38,184 bases of DNA from Pseudomonadota bacterium (GTDB lineage Bacteria; Pseudomonadota; Gammaproteobacteria; Burkholderiales; Burkholderiaceae_B): contig JAEWFK010000133.1 of NCBI GenBank assembly GCA_023388835.1, positions 1 to 38,184 of the forward strand, written 5' to 3'. Position 1 is the first letter of the stretch. Every line of letters starts with the position of its first letter. The notes under the pieces are model-generated. The model had not been told where the DNA came from. It made no database searches and saw only the letters and a program-made list of their open reading frames with translations. Of this stretch, positions 32,146 to 38,184 are shown piece after piece. The translations under genes were made by a program, and so were the position numbers.

Positions 32146-33020
32146 CACATGCTTTCGCGCAGACGGATCACAGGCATGCAGCGCGTATCGCGGTGCGTCG
32201 CCAGGGAAAGGGAAATCGCATGACGGGACTCCGGGTCGCTCAGTGTCAGGAATCGTACATGGGGATTGGAATAAGCCCGTGCGACCCCCGGAACGAGCGC
32301 CACGCCGAGCCCGCTCGCCACCAGGCTGACCAGGGTCTGAACCTGGACCGCTTCCTGGCGCACAATGGGAGCAAAGCCGGCCTTGGTGCACAGACTCAAG
32401 GCCACGCTGTTCAAGCCGGGCACTTCACGCGCTGAATACATGATGAAGGGGTCCGAACTGCACGCGCTCAAGGCGATGCGTTGCCGGCGGGCCAGCCTGT
32501 GTACGTGGTTGATCGCAAGAACCAAGTCGTCGCGCTCGACGACCCAGCTCTCCAGGTGTTCGTCCGTCACAACGGGGCCGCGCACCAGCGCGGCGTCGAT
32601 CGCGTTGGCGCGCAACATATCCATGAGCCCAACGCTACGGTCTTCGCGCAGGGTGATCTCGATGTCGGGATAGCGCTGGCGAAAAGCCGGAATGGCGCGC
32701 GGCAACAAAGCATACGTAGCCGAGCCCACAAAGCCCAGGCGCAGACCGCCCCATTCACCGTGCGCCACCAAACGCACCGAACGCTGCGCCTGCTCCGCAT
32801 GGAAGAGCGCGCGTCGGGCATCCGCCAGCAACGCTTTTCCGGCTTCCGTCAATTCCACTCCGCGCGCACTGCGCTCGAAGAGCTGGGCACCCATTTCGTG
32901 TTCGAGCTTCTGGATGGAAACGGACAAAGCAGGCTGCGCGATGAAAAGGGCTTCCGCCGCCCGACGGTAGCTGCCGACTTCGGCAATGGTCACGAACTGC
33001 TGGAGCTGGCGGAACTTCAT
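32085..33020 (-). CDS. LysR-type transcriptional regulator, second of a related pair
   Basis: A 311-residue LysR regulator starting MKFRQLQQFVTIAEVGSY. The DNA-binding segment RRAAEALFIAQPALSVSIQKLE matches the convergent LysR partner closely (QPxLSVSIxKLE shared), and the effector domain has the same LGFVGSATYALLP pattern. It overlaps the partner gene by 61 bp at the 3' end. It is divergent from the CaiB/BaiF-MaoC-Bug operon, with operator site C only 35 bases upstream of its start, which suggests autoregulation. No convincing ribosome binding site is present. Confidence 0.93.
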   Translation of the reverse strand: MKFRQLQQFVTIAEVGSYRRAAEALFIAQPALSVSIQKLEHEMGAQLFERSARGVELTEAGKALLADARRALFHAEQAQRSVRLVAHGEWGGLRLGFVGSATYALLPRAIPAFRQRYPDIEITLREDRSVGLMDMLRANAIDAALVRGPVVTDEHLESWVVERDDLVLAINHVHRLARRQRIALSACSSDPFIMYSAREVPGLNSVALSLCTKAGFAPIVRQEAVQVQTLVSLVASGLGVALVPGVARAYSNPHVRFLTLSDPESRHAISLSLATHRDTRCMPVIRLRESMCQDAPGEALAPSGKTSFATA

Positions 33021-33052
33021 GGCGATAACGATCGACGATCACATAATACGTA

Positions 33053-33066
33053 TCTAATATTAGACG
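33053..33066. promoter_or_regulatory. Shared operator site C, LysR/CoA-transferase divergent promoter
   Basis: TCTAATATTAGA at 33053-33064 is a perfect 12-bp palindrome. Read on the minus strand, CGTCTAATATTA (33066-33055) is identical to sites A and B. It is 54 bases upstream of the CoA-transferase start at 33120 and 35 bases upstream of the LysR start at 33020. Confidence 0.65.
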
Positions 33067-33119
33067 ATTATGGATGCGGTGAATAAACTCGTCAGAAACA
33101 TTCGCAGGTTTCCGATTTC

Positions 33120-34322
33120 ATGAGCATAAGCACTTTGCCGGCCGGCGCCCTGTCGGGCATCCGGATCCTCGACCTCACGTCCGTGATCTTCGGGCCGTAT
33201 GCTTCGCAAGTTCTTGCGGACTACGGCGCCGACGTCATCAAGGTGGAATCCCCACAGGGTGACTCCACCCGCAATACCGGACCTGGCTATGAGCCGGGCC
33301 TGGCCGCGATGTTCTTGAGCGTCAACCGCAACAAGCGCAGCGCGGTGCTCGATCTCAAACAGCCGGCCGCACGCGATGCGCTGCTCAAGTTGGCGGAATC
33401 AGCCGATGTCTTCATGCACAGCATACGGCCACAGAAAATGGCCGCCCTGGGGTTGGCGCCCGATGTTCTGCATGGGCGCAACCCCAAGCTGATCTATGCG
33501 AATCTGCTCGGTTTTGGGACCGGCGGCGTGTACGAAGGCCGGCCCGCTTACGACGACACGATACAAGGTCTGAGCGGCATCGCGGACATCATGGCTCGCC
33601 AGACGGGCGAGCCGCGATACTTTCCAACAATCGCCGCAGACAAGACCTGCGGTCTGATTGCCGCCCACGCCATATTGGCTGCCCTGTTCCAGCGCGAGCG
33701 CAGCGGCGCCGGGCAGACAATAGAAATCCCGATGTTCGAAGCCATGGCCTCGTTCAACCTTGTGGAGCATTTTTACGGCAGACACCTGCGCGACGCGCCC
33801 GGACCCACGGGCTATCCGCGTCTGATGTCGCCCTGGCGCAAACCGTATCGCACATCCGACGGGCATATTTGCATGATGCCTTACACCGATGCGCACTGGC
33901 GCAACTTCTTCACGCACAGCGGGCATGTTCAGTACGCCGCGGACCCGCGTTTCACGGACATCAGCATGCGTACGCAACACATCGACACCTTGTATTCGCT
34001 AGCTCAGGACATCGTCGCCGAACATTCGACGCAGTACTGGCTGGAACTGTGCGAACGCATCGAAATCCCCGCCACACGCATCAACACGCTCGACGATCTG
34101 GAGACCGACCCTCATCTGGCGAGCGTCGGCATGTTCGTTGATGTGATGGACGAGCAGTCCCGCGGCTATCGATTCACCCGCAACCCGGTGCGCATGGAGC
34201 ACGGCAGCGATCCCATGCAGCTGCCGCCCCGGCTGGGAGAGCACACCCGCGCTGTGCTGTCGGAAGCCGGCTTGTCGACGACCGAAGTCGAAGCCCTGTT
34301 TGCCGCCGGCGCGGCACGCTGA
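33120..34322 (+). CDS. CaiB/BaiF family III CoA-transferase
   Basis: A 400-residue family III CoA-transferase, the second in the window and clearly diverged from the one at 25700. Family features are LSGIRILDLTSVIFGPY at 11-27, LADYGADVIKVE at 32-43 and the catalytic Asp145 in GRPAYDDTIQGLSG; the C-terminal LPPRLGEHT is also typical. It would activate a carboxylic acid by CoA transfer. It heads a plus-strand operon with a MaoC-like gene (20-bp gap) and a Bug receptor (50-bp gap). Palindromic site C is just upstream. Donor and acceptor are unknown. Confidence 0.93.
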   Translation: MSISTLPAGALSGIRILDLTSVIFGPYASQVLADYGADVIKVESPQGDSTRNTGPGYEPGLAAMFLSVNRNKRSAVLDLKQPAARDALLKLAESADVFMHSIRPQKMAALGLAPDVLHGRNPKLIYANLLGFGTGGVYEGRPAYDDTIQGLSGIADIMARQTGEPRYFPTIAADKTCGLIAAHAILAALFQRERSGAGQTIEIPMFEAMASFNLVEHFYGRHLRDAPGPTGYPRLMSPWRKPYRTSDGHICMMPYTDAHWRNFFTHSGHVQYAADPRFTDISMRTQHIDTLYSLAQDIVAEHSTQYWLELCERIEIPATRINTLDDLETDPHLASVGMFVDVMDEQSRGYRFTRNPVRMEHGSDPMQLPPRLGEHTRAVLSEAGLSTTEVEALFAAGAAR

Positions 34323-34342
34323 TCATTACAAGGAAAACAGAC

Positions 34343-34813
34343 ATGCAATCCAACACGCCCCCCATGCTGGGCCGCGGCTTCTACTGGCAAGAACTGGAGA
34401 TCGGGCAGCGCTTTCAGACGTTTCGCCGGACCATAACGGAAACCGATATCGTGAACTTCATCAGCGTCACGGGTATGCTGGAAGCCATCTTCATCGACAC
34501 AACATTCGAACACGGCGCCATGAAAGGTCGCCCGGCTCCCGGCGCGCTGACCTACGGCATTATCGAAGGCTTCGTCATGCAATCCATGGTGCAAGGCACC
34601 GGTCTGGCCATGCTCGAAGTGCACAAGAAGGCGCTCGCACCGGTGGTGGCCGGCGACACCGTCTGGGCGGAGATCGAGGTGACGGATATCCGCCCTACCT
34701 CGAAACACAATCGGGCCGTCGTGACCTCGCGCATCGATGTCAAGAACCAGCATGGCACTGACGTCATGACATACACCGCCGTTCGCATGCTGGCCGGGCG
34801 GCCCGAGAACTGA
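34343..34813 (+). CDS. MaoC-like hot-dog-fold protein lacking the usual hydratase dyad
   Basis: A 156-residue MaoC-family protein. The hot-dog region has ITETDIVNFISVTG and then GMLEAIFID, where normal (R)-specific hydratases have the pattern G-D-x-N-P-x-H-x-D. Thus the catalytic Asp and His are Met45 and Phe50. The later APGALTYGIIEGF and SKHNRAVVTSR segments are as expected. It may be a hydratase of a subfamily with another dyad, or a thioester-binding protein. AAGGA lies upstream of ATG at 34343. Location between a CoA-transferase and a Bug receptor suggests the CoA ester made by the transferase is its substrate. Confidence 0.85.
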   Translation: MQSNTPPMLGRGFYWQELEIGQRFQTFRRTITETDIVNFISVTGMLEAIFIDTTFEHGAMKGRPAPGALTYGIIEGFVMQSMVQGTGLAMLEVHKKALAPVVAGDTVWAEIEVTDIRPTSKHNRAVVTSRIDVKNQHGTDVMTYTAVRMLAGRPEN

Positions 34814-34863
34814 TCCTCACCCTGCTTCGCCCCCACATCCATCAATAAAAACGGAGACATATC

Positions 34864-35841
34864 ATGCGCATCAAATCCACACTGATCACCTCGCTGCTAG
34901 TGGCCGCTTCCACCCTGTTGCCGGCCTTCAGCGCCCACGCCGCGACGTATCCTGACCGGCCCATCACGATGGTCGTTCCCTTCCCGCCCGGCGGCCCGAC
35001 CGACCTGGTGGCGCGCGTTCTTGCCAAGCAATTGGCCGACCAAATGGGCCAGAGCATCGTCGTTGAAAACAAGGGCGGCGCCAATGGCACGATAGGCATG
35101 CAAGCGGCTGCCAATGCAAAGGCCGACGGCTACACCATGCTTTACAACACCTCGTCGATCGCACTGAGCCCCAACCTGTACAGCAAGTTGAACTTCGATC
35201 CCGAGAAGGACTTCGCCGCGGTGAGCTCGACCGCTACGGTGCCCATGGTGCTGCTGGTTCACCCCTCGGTGCCCGCAAACAGTGTCGAAGAGTTCATTGC
35301 CTACGCTCATGCCAACCCCGGCAAGCTGTCCTACGCTTCCGCCGGCAATGGCAACGTGACTCACCTGACGGCCTTCCTGTTCACGCAGTCCGCGAAGATC
35401 GACGCCATGCACATTCCCTACCGCGGTAGCGCACCCGGCATGGTGGACCTCGTGGGCGGCCAGGTCGACTTCATGACCAACACGCTGAACGATTCACTGC
35501 CCTTCGTGCGTGATGGGCGCGTCAAGGCACTGGCCATCACCAGCGCAAAGCGCAGCGACTTGCTGCCGGATGTGCCGACTCTGGGTGAAACCGTGATGCC
35601 CGGCTTCGAGAGCGGCGCCTGGCAAGGCATCGTGGTGCCCTCCGGCACGCCCGAGGCCGTCATCTCGAGGCTGAATGAAGAGACGCTGAAAGCCCTGGAG
35701 TCGCAAGAGGTCAAGGATCAGCTCGGCAAGCAGGGCACTCAGATTCTGGGTTCCAGCGCAGCCGATTACCAAAAATACATTTCCAGCGAGATCGTTCGCT
35801 GGGGGGATGTGATCCGGGCCGCGGGCGTGAAGCTGGACTGA
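34864..35841 (+). CDS. Bug/TctC-family periplasmic substrate-binding protein
   Basis: A 325-residue TctC/Bug receptor with signal peptide 1-27 (MRIKSTLITS, ending FSAHAA). The mature N terminus is YPDRPITMVVPFPPGGPTD, and VENKGGANG follows at about residue 70. ATG at 34864 follows GGAGA. It is the third gene of the CoA-transferase/MaoC operon, so it probably imports the acid that the transferase activates, though no TctAB membrane component is encoded here. Bug receptors are known to bind diverse carboxylates. Confidence 0.93.
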   Translation: MRIKSTLITSLLVAASTLLPAFSAHAATYPDRPITMVVPFPPGGPTDLVARVLAKQLADQMGQSIVVENKGGANGTIGMQAAANAKADGYTMLYNTSSIALSPNLYSKLNFDPEKDFAAVSSTATVPMVLLVHPSVPANSVEEFIAYAHANPGKLSYASAGNGNVTHLTAFLFTQSAKIDAMHIPYRGSAPGMVDLVGGQVDFMTNTLNDSLPFVRDGRVKALAITSAKRSDLLPDVPTLGETVMPGFESGAWQGIVVPSGTPEAVISRLNEETLKALESQEVKDQLGKQGTQILGSSAADYQKYISSEIVRWGDVIRAAGVKLD

Positions 35842-35898
35842 TTCCTCCAGGCATGCACGACGGCTCTGTTTGGCCTGCCCGATCGCGGGCCGTACGTT

Positions 35899-35934
35899 AA
35901 AAAAGGGAGTTCGCCTGCGCTTGCCGCGGCGGAC
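35899..35934 (-). terminator. Candidate terminator after the small membrane-protein gene
   Basis: Read on the minus strand, GTCCGCC and GGCGAAC form a 7-bp stem with one mismatch, followed by CTCCC and a T6 run (A6 at 35899-35904 on the plus strand). It lies downstream of the gene ending at 35949. Confidence 0.45.
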
Positions 35935-35948
35935 GCCCTGCCCCACTG

Positions 35949-36347
35949 CTACTCCTTCCGACGCCGCTCGGCAATTCGCACGATCACATAGGCGATCAAC
36001 GCGAAGAGAAAAACCACCAGGTACATCCACGCCATGCTCTGTAAGCACTCGATGATGGTCCGGTAAATTTCCAGAGTCCAGCGTTCGGCGTTCAGCGCCA
36101 GCGGCGGTCCGCTCCCATCGGGCGTGCTTTCGGGTTGTATATACCTTTCCAGCGAATAGATGCGCACGCCGCCCGATATCCCCACGACCAGAGCGGCGAA
36201 CGTGATGTATCGGTGCCAAGCGGCGCTGATCGAATCATCGATAATCCGTTCCAGTATCGATCGGACCGGCCGGCTGAACGCCCGGACCACAAGGAGCGAC
36301 ACCGCCAGCGCAATGGCGAAGGTGGCAAACAGCAAGGAAAAAAACAT
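35949..36347 (-). CDS. Small membrane protein of unknown function
   Basis: A 132-residue protein that I do not recognise. There are three hydrophobic segments: residues 1-22 (FFSLLFATFAIALAVSLLVV), about 47-60, and 106-124 (WMYLVVFLFALIAYVIV), with a periplasmic or cytoplasmic loop between the last two containing a Trp/Tyr-rich stretch. The C terminus is very basic (RIAERRRKE). It is divergent from the gene at 36423 with 75 bp between them. Confidence 0.65.
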   Translation of the reverse strand: MFFSLLFATFAIALAVSLLVVRAFSRPVRSILERIIDDSISAAWHRYITFAALVVGISGGVRIYSLERYIQPESTPDGSGPPLALNAERWTLEIYRTIIECLQSMAWMYLVVFLFALIAYVIVRIAERRRKE

Positions 36348-36387
36348 GGGCGCCTCCGGGCGCGAGAAGAAAGCATCGAAGCCTTCT

Positions 36388-36393
36388 TATAAT
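36388..36393 (+). promoter_or_regulatory. Candidate -10 element
   Basis: A perfect TATAAT lies 29 bases before the ATG at 36423. No convincing -35 hexamer is visible at 17 bp, so confidence is low. Confidence 0.3.
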
Positions 36394-36422
36394 CGACTTT
36401 TCCTTTAACCAGCGACTCTCCC

Positions 36423-36809
36423 ATGCGCTCAGAGAATAACGACCATCCGGAAGTCATCGATGCTCAGGTCATCGACCCGGCAAACTCCGAAGCCGTACGG
36501 TCCATGAAGACCTACAGCATGATCGTATACGGGCTCTACACCTTGGGGCTTTTCCTGGGTGGCTTGCCCACGCTCATCGGGGTGATCATGGCCTACGTGA
36601 AGCGCGGCGACTTCAGCGGCACCATTTATCAAGAGCACATGAATCTGCTCATACGAACGTTTTGGTATTCGCTGATCTTTTCCTTCCTGGGCGCCATGAC
36701 GACATGGCTGTACATCGGCTTCGTGGTCCTTTTTGCCGTGGGCGTGTGGTATGTGTATCGCCTGGTGCGCGGCTTCGTTCGCATGCATGATGGCAAAGGC
36801 GCTTGGTAA
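36423..36809 (+). CDS. DUF4870-like membrane protein
   Basis: A 128-residue membrane protein with three hydrophobic segments: about residues 32-58 (MIVYGLYTLGLFLGGLPTLIGVIMAYV), 73-90 and 95-115. YVKRGD followed by the EHMNLLIRTFW segment is characteristic of the DUF4870/YggT-neighbour type found in many proteobacteria. The function of this family is not known. A hairpin (GGCGCTT / AAGCGCC, 36798-36815) spans the stop codon but lacks a U-run. Confidence 0.75.
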   Translation: MRSENNDHPEVIDAQVIDPANSEAVRSMKTYSMIVYGLYTLGLFLGGLPTLIGVIMAYVKRGDFSGTIYQEHMNLLIRTFWYSLIFSFLGAMTTWLYIGFVVLFAVGVWYVYRLVRGFVRMHDGKGAW

Positions 36810-36904
36810 AGCGCCTCACGCCCCAGGCATAGCAGTTGCCAATCCTCTGTTCTCTCAAACGGATGGACAGCCTCTCACCGGAGGGGCGTCGAAGGAAGGC
36901 GACT

Positions 36905-37177
36905 GTGAACAAGGCCATCGATAAGGTGCAAGCAGCAAAGAATAGCGTGAGCACCACCGCACGTGAAATCGGACACTGGGACAAGACTCGGCCGGATTTT
37001 CCCGGCGAGCATTTGCTCGTTGCGGCCGCAGGCGTCGCGTTGCTTCTGGCTGCGGGGCGCTCGCGTAGCCCGCTGAAATCCATGTTGTTCACGGCGGCAG
37101 GCACGGCCGTGCTGGGTCGCGCCGCCAGCGGGCGGGGAGGCGTCGCCCGCGTGGCATCGTGGCTAGTGCGCAAATAG
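36905..37177 (+). CDS. Small protein of unknown function with a hydrophobic centre
   Basis: A 90-residue protein starting at GTG 36905 (MNKAIDKVQAAKNS), preceded by AAGGAAGG. An upstream ATG in the same frame at 36836 would add 23 residues with no sign of conservation. The sequence has an amphipathic N terminus, a hydrophobic segment LLVAAAGVALLLAAG and a Gly/Arg-rich C terminus (RAASGRGGVARVASWLVRK). It may be membrane-associated. I do not recognise it. Confidence 0.5.
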   Translation: MNKAIDKVQAAKNSVSTTAREIGHWDKTRPDFPGEHLLVAAAGVALLLAAGRSRSPLKSMLFTAAGTAVLGRAASGRGGVARVASWLVRK

Positions 37178-37246
37178 CCGCTGAAGCGTCATTCGTTCCG
37201 CTAGCAGCATGGCTTGGAAGGGGAAGTCATTGGCCCCGATGGTCCA

Positions 37247-37978
37247 TCACGAAAGCTGAAAACGCCGTGTGCGCAGAAATCGCAGCCAGCGGCCCCTATA
37301 GCTTTCTGCGCCGATCTCTTCGCCGGCCACTTCCAGGCGCTCTTCTTCCACCAGTTCGAACCCGAATCCCGCCATCTGGCGTGTAAAAGCCGGCCGGTGT
37401 CCGCGATTTGGATCGATGATCCAGACCTCTGCTTCGACGGCGGCATGATCGTCAATGAAATCGGCCAGCGCTTTGGGCGCATCCCGGTCATAGAGGAGGT
37501 CGCTGCCCAGGATAAAATCGTAGCGGGCCGACAATGGATCCGCACCGGTATCGGTCTTGCAGACTTCGCGCGGGAGGCCCCATTGCCCATGGCGATACTT
37601 GATAGGCGACACGTTGTTGATATTGGCGTTGGCTTCCAGGAATGCACGGGCGAGCGGGTGGCGATCGCTGGCTGTGATGCGCGCCCCGCGACGGCGGCCC
37701 ACCAGGGTGGGCAACGCGAGCCCGCATCCAATTTCGAGAATGCGCTCGCCCTCTCGCACGGGACGCAGCAGCAGGCGTTGCGCCATATGTATGCTGGAGG
37801 GCCACAATAGGCCAAAGAGCGGCCACGATGCGGAGCATATGCCGAGTCGCTCGGCCGCGCCGGTGGGGTCGTAATACTGCTGACGATCACGCAAAGAACG
37901 AATCATCAAATCTTCACCGCCGGGAATCGCGACACGTTGCATGCGCGTTTCGTACCCGCGGCTACAGAAGATGGTCAC
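37247..37978 (-). CDS. SAM-dependent methyltransferase, NNMT/METTL-like
   Basis: A class I methyltransferase of about 243 residues. Motif I is RILEIGCGLALPTLVG, followed by an acidic motif (ITASDRHP) and IIDPNRGH near the C terminus. The IRSLRDRQQYYDPTGAAERLG N-terminal stretch resembles a group of proteobacterial methyltransferases of unknown substrate. Start choice is uncertain: GTG at 37978 has AAGGG upstream, while ATG at 37942 and TTG at 38002 are in frame; the conserved block begins before residue 20 of the GTG-started form. It converges on the small gene ending at 37177. Confidence 0.8.
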   Translation of the reverse strand: MTIFCSRGYETRMQRVAIPGGEDLMIRSLRDRQQYYDPTGAAERLGICSASWPLFGLLWPSSIHMAQRLLLRPVREGERILEIGCGLALPTLVGRRRGARITASDRHPLARAFLEANANINNVSPIKYRHGQWGLPREVCKTDTGADPLSARYDFILGSDLLYDRDAPKALADFIDDHAAVEAEVWIIDPNRGHRPAFTRQMAGFGFELVEEERLEVAGEEIGAESYRGRWLRFLRTRRFQLS

Positions 37979-38002
37979 TTTGAAAAAGCCCTTTAAAAAC
38001 AA

Positions 38003-38184
38003 TAACCTCTTCAGTATGGACCGGATGGAGAATAAAAGCCAATCGGCCTTCTAATCACTTCCCGGTATAAGCAAGTGGGAAACTGTTCGTCGCGGTTTAC
38101 AGGCCGGATTGCTAAGGTTCAAGCTTTCAACATTACTGTAGCGAGCAGCATGAAACGGTCCTTCCGCACACCCCTGCCCACCCT
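38003..38184. other. Window tail, no firm gene
   Basis: This stretch upstream of the methyltransferase contains no long open frame. An ATG at 38150 opens a frame (MKRSFRTPLPT) that runs off the window and could be the start of a plus-strand gene; there is no clear ribosome binding site. CACTT and AAGTG near 38057-38080 could form a weak hairpin. Confidence 0.4.

Noticed and set aside
35870..35895. A GCCCG-ATCG-CGGGC hairpin after the last Bug gene as its terminator
   Set aside because: No T-run follows on the plus strand (A6 is present), so it does not fit an intrinsic terminator in that direction.
38029..38055. A mini-frame of nine codons (MENKSQSAF)
   Set aside because: No ribosome binding site and too short to support as a gene.
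1..38184. CRISPR arrays, tRNA/rRNA genes, integrases, transposases, phage genes
   Set aside because: None was recognised on either strand; the only repeats are the short ones listed.

Overview
The window looks like chromosomal DNA from a GC-rich betaproteobacterium of the Alcaligenaceae (Bordetella/Achromobacter/Pusillimonas type). The grounds are four periplasmic Bug/TctC-type substrate-binding proteins in 38 kb, an abundance typical of that family, many LysR regulators beside small catabolic operons, and the overall gene style. No rRNA, tRNA, phage, transposase or CRISPR was seen. Identifications come from reading the translated sequence; no database search was run.

Layout. Bases 1-4.4 kb hold an N-formylglutamate amidohydrolase (cut by the window edge) coupled to a Bug receptor, a divergent LysR, a second LysR and a divergent VOC-family metalloenzyme. 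Bases 4.4-23.6 kb are mainly core metabolism. This stretch has dodecin, GTP-type PEP carboxykinase, a CinA/PncC amidase, a di-haem cytochrome c peroxidase behind an FNR-like box, NAD synthetase and a first dihydroxy-acid dehydratase. It continues with a CopD-like membrane protein, an SDR oxidoreductase, a second dihydroxy-acid dehydratase, PEP carboxylase, an MliC-like lipoprotein, a diguanylate cyclase, AzlC/AzlD, MtfA, Ap4A phosphorylase, an entericidin and a YqaA/DedA membrane protein. Bases 23.7-25.7 kb hold a stand-alone panB of alphaproteobacterial appearance followed by a Bug receptor.

The most interesting part is 25.7-35.8 kb, an acyl-CoA catabolic island. A minus-strand operon encodes two acyl-CoA dehydrogenase-like proteins and a CaiB/BaiF CoA-transferase. 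Beside it are an enoyl-CoA hydratase-like protein, a Bug receptor, two related LysR genes that converge and overlap at their 3' ends, and a plus-strand operon of a second CaiB/BaiF transferase, a MaoC-like protein and a Bug receptor. The same 12-base sequence (CGTCTAATATTA) lies in all three divergent promoter regions of the island, and the two LysR proteins have almost the same DNA-recognition helix. I infer one regulon for uptake, CoA activation and oxidation of an unknown carboxylic acid. Several of its enzymes lack the usual catalytic residues, so the chemistry cannot be read from family names alone.

Bases 35.9-38.2 kb carry three small proteins of unknown function (two clearly membrane-embedded), a SAM-dependent methyltransferase and a short tail with no clear gene.
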